Source: CAJPPJ01 sp963545265 (lineage in GTDB: Bacteria > Bacillota_I > Bacilli_A > RF39 > UBA660). Taken from it: 64,000 nucleotides of DNA. The position numbers and the translations under genes were made by a program. The DNA lies in assembly GCA_963545265.1 (NCBI GenBank), contig CAUUHY010000005.1, positions 1 to 64,000 of the forward strand, read 5' to 3'. The notes under the pieces were generated by a model. That model did no database searches. It saw nothing but the letters and a program-made list of their open reading frames with translations, and had not been told where the DNA came from. Within the stretch, counting starts at the first letter, position 1; every line of letters begins with the position of its first letter. Below are positions 26,248 to 35,349 of the stretch, piece after piece.

Positions 26248-26339
26248 TTTATCTCCTTCCGCCATGATTTATTAAAAATCATAGAAATTAAATACGATGT
26301 TATTTTAACAAGTAATCAAAAACTTTTCAAGTATTATTA

Positions 26340-27596
26340 TTACTCATCTAATATTTTTATATCTGCACCTATTTCAACAAGTTTGTTTTCTATACCTTCA
26401 TAACCTCTTAAAATATGTTCAGCATTTAATATTCTTGTTTTACCTACTGCTGCAAGACCAGCAAGTAAAACTGCTGCTCCACCCCTCAAATCTGTAGCAT
26501 AAACTTCTGTTCCTTTCAAATACGTAGGACCTGTTATATATGCTTTATCATCTACAACAGATATTTTAGCTCCCATTTTCTTTAATTCTTCTACATGCAT
26601 AAATCTATTTTCCCAAATAGTTTCTTCTATAGAAGAAACGCCTTCTGCTTTCGTAAGAAGCGTTGACAATGGTTGTTGAAGATCGGTTGGAAACCCCGGA
26701 TATATTAAAGTTTGAACATTAATTGGTTTTAAATTATTACTTTCATAAACTGTTATATAATCATCTCCTATATCTAATTTAACATTCATTTCTTGTAATT
26801 TAGATACAAGAGAAGATAAATGTTCAGGTATTATGTTATATACTTTAAGACTTTTAGTTGCAAGTGCACCTAACATTAAATATGTACCTGCTTCTATTCT
26901 ATCAGGAATAATTTCATCAAAACATCCTTCAAGTTCATCTACTCCTTCTATTTTAATAGTTCCAGTTCCTGCTCCTGTTATTTTACCACCCATATTATTG
27001 ATAAAAGTTGCAACATTTACTATTTCTGGTTCTTTTGCTGCATTATGAATAATAGTCGTACCTTTAGCAAGAGAAGATGCAAGCATAATATTTATAGTAG
27101 CTCCAACACTAGCTATATCTAAATAAATATCTGCACCTTTTAATTCTTCTGCTTCTATATAAAATGTAGAATTATCATATTTTACAGTTGCCCCCATAGA
27201 TTCAAACGCTTTTAGATGTAAATCTATTGGTCTTTTACCAATATTACATCCTCCAGGAAAAGACATTTTTACTTTTTTAAATCTAGCTAAAAGTACTCCC
27301 ATAAAATAATATGATGCTCTTAATTTAGAAGAATATTCATAACCAATTTCTTTATTTTCAATATTATTAGCATCAATTGTCATTGTTTCTGTATTTCTAG
27401 TTACATTACAACCTAAATATTTTAAAATGTTAATCAAATCTTCTGTATCTGTAATATCTGGAACATTACATAGTGTACTAATATTTTTGCTTGCTAATAT
27501 TGCTGCTGGAATAAGTGCAACTGTTGCATTTTTAGCTCCACTTATTTTTATACTTCCCTCTAATTCTTTTCCACCATTTATTTCAATAATTTTCAT
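26340..27596 (-). CDS. murA: UDP-N-acetylglucosamine 1-carboxyvinyltransferase
   Basis: First committed step of peptidoglycan synthesis. 418 residues: ISGAKNATVALIPAAILA at the start, FPGGCNIGKRPIDLHLKAFESMGA with the catalytic Cys (the fosfomycin target), PDRIEAGTYLMLGAL, FPTDLQQPLSTLLTKAEG and DLRGGAAVLLAGLAA. Its ATG overlaps the fba stop (TAATG) and GGAG precedes it, so the two are translationally coupled. Low-GC Gram-positives often have two copies; the fba neighbour recalls Bacillus murZ (murAB). Confidence 0.95.
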   Translation of the reverse strand: MKIIEINGGKELEGSIKISGAKNATVALIPAAILASKNISTLCNVPDITDTEDLINILKYLGCNVTRNTETMTIDANNIENKEIGYEYSSKLRASYYFMGVLLARFKKVKMSFPGGCNIGKRPIDLHLKAFESMGATVKYDNSTFYIEAEELKGADIYLDIASVGATINIMLASSLAKGTTIIHNAAKEPEIVNVATFINNMGGKITGAGTGTIKIEGVDELEGCFDEIIPDRIEAGTYLMLGALATKSLKVYNIIPEHLSSLVSKLQEMNVKLDIGDDYITVYESNNLKPINVQTLIYPGFPTDLQQPLSTLLTKAEGVSSIEETIWENRFMHVEELKKMGAKISVVDDKAYITGPTYLKGTEVYATDLRGGAAVLLAGLAAVGKTRILNAEHILRGYEGIENKLVEIGADIKILDE

Positions 27597-28435
27597 TATG
27601 ACTCCATTAATTTCAATTTATATTCTACTACATTTTTTAAATTTTCTTCACCGCTACTTATTACTTTTCTTGGATCATAAACATCTTTTTTATTTTCTAC
27701 AAATTTTACTACTCCTTCATGCCAAGCTTGTTGAAGTTCTGTATTAATGTTTATTTTTGATATTCCTAGTTTTATAGCAAGTTTAATTTTTTCATCTGGT
27801 ATTCCACTTCCACCATGTAAAACTAAAGGAATAGTTATATTATTTTTTAATTTTGTTAAAAGCTCAAAATCTAGATTTGGTTCACCTTGATATACACCAT
27901 GAACACTTCCGATAGCTGGAGCTAACATATCAACTCTTGTTTCTTTAACAAATTTTATACAGTCATCTAAAGATGCTACTAAAACACCTCCTACTACACC
28001 ATCTTCTATTCCACCTATATGCCCAACTTCTGCTTCTACTGTTACGTTTTTATCGTGAGCATACTTCACAACTTCTTTTGTGATATTAATATTTTCTTCC
28101 AAACTATACTTTGATGCATCAATCATAACAGAAGAAAATCCAGCATCTATAGCTTTTTTACAATTTTCTATACTTGAACCATGATCTAAATGTAAACAAA
28201 CATCTATAGCTATATTTAAATCTTTTACTAAAGAATAAACTAAGTGAGCTACTACATTATATCCCCCCATATATTTTATAGCGCCCTCACTTACACCAAT
28301 AATCACATTTTTATTTAACTCATTACATTTTTCTAATATAAATTTAGTCCACTCTAAATTATTGATATTAAAGTGAGCTATACATTTACCATTATCCCTT
28401 GCTTCTTTAAGCATTTTTTTTGCATTAACTATCAT
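27596..28435 (-). CDS. fba: class II fructose-bisphosphate aldolase
   Basis: Splits fructose-1,6-bisphosphate in glycolysis. Zinc and substrate motifs are HFNINNLEW, VCLHLDHGSSIENCKKAIDAGFSSVMIDAS, VEAEVGHIGG, GSVHGVY and VLHGGSGIPDEKIK. About 280 residues, normal for the short class II form. ATG five codons into the longest frame follows GGGAG. Tagatose- or ketose-bisphosphate aldolases are close relatives, but the link to murA and the glycolytic ldh favours FBA. Confidence 0.9.
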   Translation of the reverse strand: MIVNAKKMLKEARDNGKCIAHFNINNLEWTKFILEKCNELNKNVIIGVSEGAIKYMGGYNVVAHLVYSLVKDLNIAIDVCLHLDHGSSIENCKKAIDAGFSSVMIDASKYSLEENINITKEVVKYAHDKNVTVEAEVGHIGGIEDGVVGGVLVASLDDCIKFVKETRVDMLAPAIGSVHGVYQGEPNLDFELLTKLKNNITIPLVLHGGSGIPDEKIKLAIKLGISKININTELQQAWHEGVVKFVENKKDVYDPRKVISSGEENLKNVVEYKLKLMES

Positions 28436-28524
28436 ATCATATTCTCCCATTTTATTTTAACATATTAATACCGTTATTATAATAAAATTAATATATTATT
28501 TTTTTAGAAAAAGAAAAATAGTTA

Positions 28525-29871
28525 TTAACTATCTTTCTTATAAATATTAACTTTAATTTTCTTAATTTTCGATGCATAAGTAAGTTTTGGATCATCTCCA
28601 GTAACAAATACATCAAGTTCATGAACTCCAACTGTCTTTCCAGATAAATCAACATAAGCTTGTATTGTAGCTTTATCTATTTTTTCAATATTTTCTTTTG
28701 TTCCTCTTACTTCAACAGATACTGTTCTAGATTCATTGTTTGCACCTTGAACAACTAAATCATCCGATAAATTTTTATAATTAATTGTTATATCATCAAT
28801 CGTCTTAGTAGCAAGTTCATCTACTGTTATATCAACAGTTATAGTCTTAATACTAATATCTGTTATACCTTTTGGTTTTTGTAAATTAACAGTATATTTT
28901 TTATTAGAATCCAGTCCTGTAACATCTATTTCAACTGGTAAATAATTTAATTGAGATAAAGCTTCTGAACTACCATAAACTTTAACCTCAGAATCGCTTT
29001 GAACAATAGATTTAATAGCTTTTGTACTTAAGTTACCTGTAGTTAAAATTCTAATTGGCACTGTCTTAGATAATGCTTCTAATTTAACTGTTGCAGTTAT
29101 CTTAGATGAAACTATTTCTACATTTATTGCTTTACCATCTGAATCATATGCTACTAATTTGACGTCGTTATAATTAATAACTCCTTCCTTAGATGAAGAT
29201 AATTTTCTAGCATCTATTAAAGCTTTTACTATAGATACTTTTTCAAGTGTAGCATTACTTCCTTTAATTATTACAGAATCTTTACTTAACTTAACTTCAG
29301 AAATAAACAATTGAGAATTAAATTTATCTTTATTAATAATTTCTGATGTTACAGCTCTTTTATCTGAAACTTTATTTAGTATTGTAACAGTTACTTCTGA
29401 AGGATCAATTCTGTAATTTACTCCTTTTAAAACTTGTTCATATTTCAATTTTACTTTATGTGTTCCAGGTTTTAAATATTTTAAGTCAACTGTCACTTCC
29501 TTAGATGGATATTGTTTAGCTAGATATATATCCCATCTTTTACCAATAAGAGTAATATCTACTTTTTCAGGTAAACCTTCTACAATATATTCTTCTTCAT
29601 TATATAAAGCCTTTACTTTTTGTCCATATAACACTTCTGCATTAGATTCAGATAATACCACTATTTTTTTATCTACGACAAAAAATAATAACAATGCACA
29701 TATTAAAGAAAGAATTATTACGGAAGACTTTTTACTCCATAATACATCTAATGACTCTAAAATACTTTTAATTTTTTCTCCAATAATAATCAAAAATTTA
29801 CTTAAAGGATTAATTACATACTTATCAAAAAAATTAAATATAGAACTAAAACTATTATTTGTTTTCTTCAT
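28525..29871 (-). CDS. cdaR: CdaR (YbbR-domain) regulator of diadenylate cyclase
   Basis: 448 residues: a cytoplasmic start, one membrane helix (SSVIILSLICALLLFFVV, ~50-67), then four YbbR-like repeats outside the membrane, recognisable by recurring PEKVDITLIG and VKVYGSS-type strands. It binds and modulates CdaA. The start overlaps the end of cdaA and its ribosome binding site GAGGAAG lies inside cdaA. A hairpin over the stop codon (28515-28534, GATAGTTA/TAACTAT plus Ts) ends the operon. glmM, usually next, is absent here. Confidence 0.9.
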   Translation of the reverse strand: MKKTNNSFSSIFNFFDKYVINPLSKFLIIIGEKIKSILESLDVLWSKKSSVIILSLICALLLFFVVDKKIVVLSESNAEVLYGQKVKALYNEEEYIVEGLPEKVDITLIGKRWDIYLAKQYPSKEVTVDLKYLKPGTHKVKLKYEQVLKGVNYRIDPSEVTVTILNKVSDKRAVTSEIINKDKFNSQLFISEVKLSKDSVIIKGSNATLEKVSIVKALIDARKLSSSKEGVINYNDVKLVAYDSDGKAINVEIVSSKITATVKLEALSKTVPIRILTTGNLSTKAIKSIVQSDSEVKVYGSSEALSQLNYLPVEIDVTGLDSNKKYTVNLQKPKGITDISIKTITVDITVDELATKTIDDITINYKNLSDDLVVQGANNESRTVSVEVRGTKENIEKIDKATIQAYVDLSGKTVGVHELDVFVTGDDPKLTYASKIKKIKVNIYKKDS

Positions 29872-30691
29872 AAATTTCTTCCTCTTCCCAGTTCTTAACT
29901 TCTACTGCTTCTTCTTTTTGTGGTCTTAATTCATCTATTAAAGTAACTCTAATATCATCAATCGATACATTATAATAAAGTTCTCCCTTTATAGCCATAG
30001 ATAATCTTCCTGTTTCTTCAGAAGCTACTAGAACTAAAGCATCTGTTTCTTCCGCAATACCAAGTGCTGCTCTATGTCTAGTTCCAAGTCGTTTTTGACT
30101 GTTTTTTATATTTGAGCTAGTTGGAAACACAGCTCCTGCACAAGCTATCTTATCTCCTTGAATAATTACTCCTCCATCATGTAGTGGATTGTTTTTAAAG
30201 AAGATACATTGTAACAAATTAGATGTAACATCTCCATATACAGGTTTTGCTTTTTCAATATAATCAGATAAACTCACATTTCTTTCGATTACTATCAATG
30301 CTCCATATCTTTCTTTTCTTAAAGCTTCAAGAGAAGAAACTATTTCATACACTACTTTTTCTCTTTCATCTACTGTAAGTATTTTATGTCTTCCAATAAG
30401 TTTTTTTCTTCCAAGTTCTTCAAGTAACATTCTAATTTCTGGTTGAAATATTACAATAATTGCAATTGGTCCAAACATAATTAAATATTCTAAAATTACT
30501 CCAATTGTTACAAAACCAAATACACTTGCAATAAGCTTTAGAATTACAACAAAAACAACTCCCTTTATAAGTAGAGATAATTTTACATTTTCTTGAAAAT
30601 TTTTAATGGCATAATATATTAGCACCCATACTAGTACTATATCTATTGTTTTATTAAGTATCATTAAGACACTTGAAAGTGTTATATTCAT
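29855..30691 (-). CDS. cdaA: diadenylate cyclase CdaA
   Basis: Makes c-di-AMP from two ATP. 278 residues: three N-terminal membrane helices (to ~80), then a DisA_N cyclase domain with LLQCIFFKNNPLHDGGVIIQG (active-site DGG) and LGTRHRAALGIAEETDALVLVASEETG (RHR motif). AAGGAG precedes the start. It overlaps cdaR by 17 bases and begins where the upstream 128-residue gene ends, forming one operon. The matching phosphodiesterase candidate is at 49524-50489. Confidence 0.95.
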   Translation of the reverse strand: MNITLSSVLMILNKTIDIVLVWVLIYYAIKNFQENVKLSLLIKGVVFVVILKLIASVFGFVTIGVILEYLIMFGPIAIIVIFQPEIRMLLEELGRKKLIGRHKILTVDEREKVVYEIVSSLEALRKERYGALIVIERNVSLSDYIEKAKPVYGDVTSNLLQCIFFKNNPLHDGGVIIQGDKIACAGAVFPTSSNIKNSQKRLGTRHRAALGIAEETDALVLVASEETGRLSMAIKGELYYNVSIDDIRVTLIDELRPQKEEAVEVKNWEEEEIYEENK

Positions 30692-31077
30692 TATTTAATC
30701 TCCTTTTCATCAAATACTATATATCCATCACTAGTCTTATTAACTATATTTGATGGATCATTTTCATCTAGTTGATTTATAATAGGTGTTTCATCAACTT
30801 GAAACATATTTTGTTTCATATCCTTTTTTACTTCTTCTTTTTCCATAGAAGCAAAAATATTATTCGCCTCTAAATTTTCAGTTTTATATTCAACTTTTGT
30901 CTCTATATTACTATTTTGATTAGCTAGTAATTCTTTTCTTTTTTTAAATATTAATAATTCTCTTTTTTCTTCTATTTCATTTATATATCCTAAACATGCT
31001 AATGCACAAATTATGCAAAATAAACAGTATAGTAAATATATCCAACCTGATAATACATATTCTATAAAATACAGCAT
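30691..31077 (-). CDS. small membrane protein upstream of cdaA
   Basis: 128 residues: one N-terminal membrane helix (YLLYCLFCIICALACLGYI, ~14-32), then a charged, probably disordered cytoplasmic tail rich in Lys, Glu and Asn ending GYIVFDEKEIK. No family recognised. It has a GAGG ribosome binding site and its stop overlaps the cdaA ATG, so co-translation with cdaA-cdaR is likely. It may be a lineage-specific partner of the cyclase; this is inference from position. Confidence 0.65.
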   Translation of the reverse strand: MLYFIEYVLSGWIYLLYCLFCIICALACLGYINEIEEKRELLIFKKRKELLANQNSNIETKVEYKTENLEANNIFASMEKEEVKKDMKQNMFQVDETPIINQLDENDPSNIVNKTSDGYIVFDEKEIK

Positions 31078-31148
31078 TAATTTATTCCTCTATTCTTTAA
31101 AAGAATATCATTTTTAAGAAAAAAAATCAAAGTTTTATAAGTAAAAAA

Positions 31149-31172
31149 GAAATAAACAAAAATGTTTATTTC
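31149..31172 (-). terminator. terminator of the thymidylate kinase gene
   Basis: GAAATAAAC/GTTTATTTC hairpin covering the stop codon, with TTTTTT after it on the minus strand. Confidence 0.7.
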
Positions 31173-31834
31173 AAATCTAATTTAGATATTATTTCTTTGT
31201 GAATTTCTTCAATTGATTTCATCTTATTATCTTTAACACAACTAATTGGTGTCCAAGATAAGTAATTACTAACATATTTACTACTATCATAAACTTTTTT
31301 CATGAATTCTAAATTTTTTTCATGTATATCTTCTTGTTCGGCTCTATCTTTGTTACGTTTGTTTCTAAGTTCAGTTATAACATCAAAGGGTGCTTCTAAA
31401 AATATAACTTGATCTGGTTCTTTAATACCTATTAACTTATATTCTGTGTTAACTACATAATCTATAAATTTATTTTTTTCCTCTTTATCTTCAATAAGCG
31501 CTGATTGATAAAATAAACTAGATGTTGTATATCTATCTAACAAAATTATATTATTATTATCATATTCTTTTTTTAATTTTGTATACCAAGTAATACTTCT
31601 ATCATAAGCATATAAGCTGTGAATAAAATATGGAGATAACTCAGAAGGATTACCATATTTACCAGCTAAATATTCTTCTACTCCTTTACCTTGAAAAGTA
31701 TTATATGTAGGAAAATGATGTTTAACAACTTTATGTCCTAAACTTTCTAATTTTTCTATAAGTTTATTATATTGAGTTGTTTTTCCTATTCCATCACAAC
31801 AACCTTCTATAACTATTAATTTACCTTTTTTCAT
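31166..31834 (-). CDS. tmk: thymidylate kinase-like protein
   Basis: Phosphorylates dTMP. 222 residues: P-loop IEGCCDGIGKTTQYNKL, HHFPTYNTFQGKGVEEYLAGKYG, SLYAYDRSITWYTKLKKEY, LLDRYTTSSLFYQ (DR-Y motif) and NKRNKDRAEQEDIHEKN lid. The segments match a subgroup found in Clostridia that differs from the short bacterial Tmk, and the gene is not beside holB as in Bacillus. It could be the only copy or a second kinase. AAGGAG precedes the start. Confidence 0.8.
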   Translation of the reverse strand: MKKGKLIVIEGCCDGIGKTTQYNKLIEKLESLGHKVVKHHFPTYNTFQGKGVEEYLAGKYGNPSELSPYFIHSLYAYDRSITWYTKLKKEYDNNNIILLDRYTTSSLFYQSALIEDKEEKNKFIDYVVNTEYKLIGIKEPDQVIFLEAPFDVITELRNKRNKDRAEQEDIHEKNLEFMKKVYDSSKYVSNYLSWTPISCVKDNKMKSIEEIHKEIISKLDLK

Positions 31835-32357
31835 ATCTTTCTCCTTCTGTATTAATTAAATTATATTACATAAAAAATTATATTCAAAAGAAAACTATTT
31901 TATATATAATTTTTTTAAAAAATGATATAAAAACATTAAGTAAATTTTACATTAAAAATACAAATGATAAATTTTTAAAATTAATAACATAATAATTACA
32001 TTATGATTTTAAAAATTGATAAAAGTATTAAATTTGAAATAATAAAATTAAAATTTGACAAAAATACTTTTGTCACTAAATTAAATAAAACCGATTTTCC
32101 AAATAAAAAAATATATCAAAATAAAAATCGTGGACCGTTAGGAAATTACGAAGTAATTTTTTTAGTGGCAATAGCTTTTAAAAATTTATTGCAATTCAAA
32201 AAAACATAATTTTGCTTGAATGATTAGTTCTTACTTAATTATGTTTTAATGTTTCAAAAGAGATTTTTATTTGCAGACACACTCTATTGGATATGCCAAT
32301 AAAAAAGTATGTTTATCTATTGGAAATAGATATCGTTGATGAGCATTACTTATCTTT
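31835..32357. other. intergenic region with a long inverted repeat
   Basis: No gene I can support. A plus-strand frame at 32003-32209 (68 codons) has no ribosome binding site and looks like AT-rich noise or a remnant. An 11-bp inverted repeat AAAACATAATT/AATTATGTTTT (about 32201-32248, ~26-base loop), with Ts on the minus-strand exit side, may be a terminator. Confidence 0.3.
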
Positions 32358-33125
32358 TTATTTTTTATGTATTGTAATATGCGATTCTTTTGATGAGTCA
32401 ATATTTTTGGGCTTGATTATATATCTTATTTTTGGAATATCAGTTCTATTTTTAATCTCAATTTTCAATCTTGTATTATCATTTAGTTTTCTATATTGTT
32501 CTATCATTTCTTGTTTCAAAGTTTCAAGATCAAATTCAAAATTCATACTTCTATTATCAATTAAAAAATATGGTTTTTTATCTAAATGTTGGTTAGATTT
32601 ACGATTTTGAAGATATAATCCAATATCAATATGTTTAAATTCATTATCTATATAAACAATATTCCATTCATGTCCAACTCTACCATTTTGACCATTATAA
32701 CCAATACTTCTGCACGGAATTCCTAGTCTATTTGCAATATCTTCAAAAGCTAGTGAAAAAGTTATACAAACACCAGAATTATTTAATATCGCTGGGTATT
32801 TAGTATTATGATTTATTTTCCAATTTTTATAAGGTTCTATCGAATATAAAACAGCATTAGCATTTTCTCCTCTAATATCATAACCTGCTGAATCATTAAA
32901 TATCATATTAACTCTAGTAAAATAATCAAATAATATCCATAATTTTTCTTTATTTGATAATCCTAATTCATTTATTTTATTAACTATTTTACTTACTAAT
33001 TCTTCATACTTATTATCAACATATTTCTCAAAAACTAAATATTTATTTTCAAATTCTTCTTTGCTTATTTTATCTCCATTATCATCATAATAATTTCCAT
33101 TGTTTATTATTTTTATATTTTCCAA
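32358..33125 (-). CDS. transglutaminase-like domain protein
   Basis: About 255 residues. YPAILNNSGVCITFSLAFEDIANRLGIPCRSI supplies the nucleophile cysteine, NGRVGHEWNIVYID the histidine and FKHIDIGLY the aspartate, the classic bacterial transglutaminase-like (papain-fold) triad. The N-terminal ~80 residues are helical. There is no signal peptide. The TTG at 33125 is preferred as start since AGGAAG lies eight bases before it; the GTG three codons upstream sits too close to that site. Function unknown; isolated accessory gene beside tmRNA. Confidence 0.75.
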   Translation of the reverse strand: MENIKIINNGNYYDDNGDKISKEEFENKYLVFEKYVDNKYEELVSKIVNKINELGLSNKEKLWILFDYFTRVNMIFNDSAGYDIRGENANAVLYSIEPYKNWKINHNTKYPAILNNSGVCITFSLAFEDIANRLGIPCRSIGYNGQNGRVGHEWNIVYIDNEFKHIDIGLYLQNRKSNQHLDKKPYFLIDNRSMNFEFDLETLKQEMIEQYRKLNDNTRLKIEIKNRTDIPKIRYIIKPKNIDSSKESHITIHKK

Positions 33126-33210
33126 TTTAAACACTTCCTATAATCGATTATAACACAAATTTTAAATATCTATATCATGATAATCTTTATCATATTCTTT
33201 ATATTTTTGA

Positions 33211-33420
33211 TTAATAATAAACTTTTGAATACATTTCAATAAACAGAACAATTTCTATAGTATTTTTAGACCTAGCCATATCTATAGCAGAATTAGATTT
33301 ATAGAACTTTTATATCTTTTATTATGTGCAACAAGTTCTCCTAAATCTTTAAGTGCACTTATTGATTTACTTCTAAATATCGCATAACTAACAATTTTCT
33401 AAAACCTTTCTTATTTTTTC
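33211..33420 (-). pseudogene. decayed gene downstream of tmRNA
   Basis: On the minus strand SISALKDLGELVAHNKRYKS continues, after a one-base frame change, as SAIDMARSKNTIEIVLFIEMYSKVYY and a stop. No start survives and other stops lie upstream. The family is not recognised. It occupies part of the gap 33126-33582, which otherwise holds an AAAAAAGACTT/AAGTCTTTTTT inverted repeat (33421-33479) and the tmRNA terminator. Confidence 0.5.
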
Positions 33421-33518
33421 AAAAAAGACTTTATACACTTGTTTTCCATTATCTGAAATTCATTAGTTAAGTCTTTTTTAAACATATAATTACTCTCACT
33501 TTCTTAAATAACAAAAAA

Positions 33519-33536
33519 ACTAACATTTCTGTTAGT
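33519..33536 (-). terminator. tmRNA terminator
   Basis: ACTAACA/TGTTAGT with a four-base loop and a seven-T run on the minus strand, about 45 bases past the tmRNA 3' end. Confidence 0.75.
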
Positions 33537-33582
33537 AATTTATTACTATCGAAACTTTAAGATTTCGAATTTACTACATATA

Positions 33583-33937
33583 TGGTGGAGCTGAGGGGAA
33601 TCGAACCCCTGTCCAAAATTAGTTACTATATATATCTACAAGTTTAGTTAATTTTGTACTTCCTATAAAACTAGTAATTAACGACTTATTTTATAGTAAG
33701 TCTATATTTATTCATCACTACTTATAGACATCATAGCGATATATTCTGCGTTATGAACGAAACACAATTTCAGCAGACAAAAAATTGCTTCGTAAGCTAT
33801 TTCCTATTTCGGATTATGCAAATGCATAAGCTTGTTTTTTGAATAAGTTTCCAGTTATTTTAACTGTGTTGCATTTAATGATTGCCATCAACTTGCAATA
33901 TATAATAATTTAATCCTGTCGAAACCTTTGCAGCCCC
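33583..33937 (-). ncRNA. ssrA: transfer-messenger RNA
   Basis: Rescues stalled ribosomes together with SmpB. The 5' end GGGGCTGCAAAGGTTTCGAC and the 3' end with T-arm GGTTCGATTCCCC and AGCTCCACCA are the standard tRNA-like half sequences, and GGGGCTG pairs with CAGCTCC as the acceptor stem. A reading frame ending KKQAYAFA then TAA (stop at 33814-33816) is the tag. Its resume codon is not certain; the open frame extends back at least to NLFKKQAYAFA. CCA is encoded. About 355 bases, one-piece. Confidence 0.97.
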
Positions 33938-33946
33938 GTTTAAAGA

Positions 33947-33975
33947 AGTATATCACTACTTCTTAATCTTGTAAA
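33947..33975 (-). promoter_or_regulatory. tmRNA promoter inside the end of ldh
   Basis: TTTACA (33970-33975), 17-bp spacer, TATACT (33947-33952), nine bases before the tmRNA 5' end. The -35 lies within the last codons of ldh. Confidence 0.7.
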
Positions 33976-34919
33976 TTACAAGACTTTAATCTATCTTTAA
34001 TAATTTTTGCTGATGTTTTAAATTTTTTCTTTTCTATTTCATCTAGTTCCATATCTATTACTTTTACTACACCATATTTATTTACTACAGCAGGTACTCC
34101 TATATAAATATTGTTTTCTTCATATTCTCCTTCTAGAAGAGTTGAAACTGTCATAATAGAATTATCATCATCAAGTATAGCTTTTGTAATTTTAGCAAGA
34201 CTTCTAGCTATACCATAATATGTAGAACCTTTTAAATTAATAATATCGTATGCAGTATTTCTAACTTTTATTTCAGTTTTATTCAAATAGAAATCTACAT
34301 CAAAATTTGGATTCATATCTGTTAACCATTCTCTTAATTTTATAGGTCCTATTAAAGCTTGTGAAAATACAGCAAATTCACTATCTCCATGTTCTCCCAT
34401 AATATAAGCATGAATATTTCTAGCATCTACTCCTAAATCTTGAGATAATTCTTTTCTAAGTCTGGCAGTATCTAAAACTGTACCTGATCCTATAACTTGA
34501 TTTTTTGGAAGACCAGAATATTTATATACAGCTTTTGTCAATATATCAACTGGATTAGTAGCTACTAAAAATATACCATTAAAACCTGTTGACATAACAT
34601 TTTCTACTATTTCTTTTATTAAGTTCAAATTAGAATTTAATAATTCTAATCTAGTTTGACCTTCTTTTTGAGGTAAACCTGCTGATATTACTACTATTTG
34701 TGCATCGCTACAATCTTGATAATCTGCAGAATATATCTTTTTTTGTGATGAATATGATACAGCATCAGATAAATCTATAGCATCTCCTATTGTCTTTTTC
34801 TTATTTGTATCAATAATCCCAAGTTCTTTACCTATACCAAGTAAAGTAATTGCAAATGCATAACTAGAACCAACACAACCATTACCAATAAGTATGATTT
34901 TTCTACTTTCAGTATTCAT
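33963..34919 (-). CDS. ldh: L-lactate dehydrogenase
   Basis: Reduces pyruvate to lactate, regenerating NAD. 318 residues: GNGCVGSSYAFA (NAD-binding loop), SAGLPQKEGQTRLELL (Gln and Arg favour lactate over malate specificity), VATNPVDILT, GSGTVLDTARLR, and catalytic His in IMGEHGDSEFAVFS. GAGGGG precedes the ATG, which overlaps the smpB stop by 11 bases. Its placement between smpB and ssrA is unusual. Confidence 0.9.
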   Translation of the reverse strand: MNTESRKIILIGNGCVGSSYAFAITLLGIGKELGIIDTNKKKTIGDAIDLSDAVSYSSQKKIYSADYQDCSDAQIVVISAGLPQKEGQTRLELLNSNLNLIKEIVENVMSTGFNGIFLVATNPVDILTKAVYKYSGLPKNQVIGSGTVLDTARLRKELSQDLGVDARNIHAYIMGEHGDSEFAVFSQALIGPIKLREWLTDMNPNFDVDFYLNKTEIKVRNTAYDIINLKGSTYYGIARSLAKITKAILDDDNSIMTVSTLLEGEYEENNIYIGVPAVVNKYGVVKVIDMELDEIEKKKFKTSAKIIKDRLKSCNLQD

Positions 34920-35349
34920 ATTTTCCCCTCTTTTCTAAATTCCTTTTTAAATCTTTTTCTTTTAATGATTCTCTTTTATCATAATTTTTCTTACCACGAC
35001 ATACTCCAATTAATATTTTTACTTTATTTTTAACAAAATATAATTTTAAAGGTATTAAAGTCATTCTTTCTTTTTCAATACTTTCTTTTAATTTTTTTAT
35101 TTCTTTTTTATGAAGAAGTAATTTTCTTGATCTAAATTCATCATGATTGAAAATATTTCCTTCATCATATTTCTTTATAAAAGTATTTAATAAATAAACT
35201 TCATTATTTTTAATAATAGCATAACTATTATCTAAAGATACATGAGCATTTCTAATCGACTTTATTTCTGTTCCTTTTAAAACTATACCCGTTTCTAAAG
35301 TATCTAACACTTCATAATTAAAATATGCTTTTCTATTTTTTATTTCCAT
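34909..35349 (-). CDS. smpB: SsrA-binding protein SmpB
   Basis: Binds tmRNA and brings it to stalled ribosomes. 146 residues with NRKAYFNYEVLDTLETGIVL, GTEIKSIRNAHVSLDNSYA, RKLLLHKKEI and the basic C-terminal tail KKNYDKRESLKEKDLKR. It overlaps the end of rnr by 17 bases, the common secG-rnr-smpB-ssrA order, except that ldh has entered between smpB and ssrA. Confidence 0.96.
   Translation of the reverse strand: MEIKNRKAYFNYEVLDTLETGIVLKGTEIKSIRNAHVSLDNSYAIIKNNEVYLLNTFIKKYDEGNIFNHDEFRSRKLLLHKKEIKKLKESIEKERMTLIPLKLYFVKNKVKILIGVCRGKKNYDKRESLKEKDLKRNLEKRGKYEY

Noticed and set aside
32003..32209. Plus-strand 68-codon gene
   Set aside because: No ribosome binding site, promoter or recognisable family; composition like the surrounding AT-rich spacer.
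33583..33690. tRNA gene
   Set aside because: The T-arm and CCA belong to the 3' half of tmRNA; the matching 5' half lies 270 bases away at 33937.
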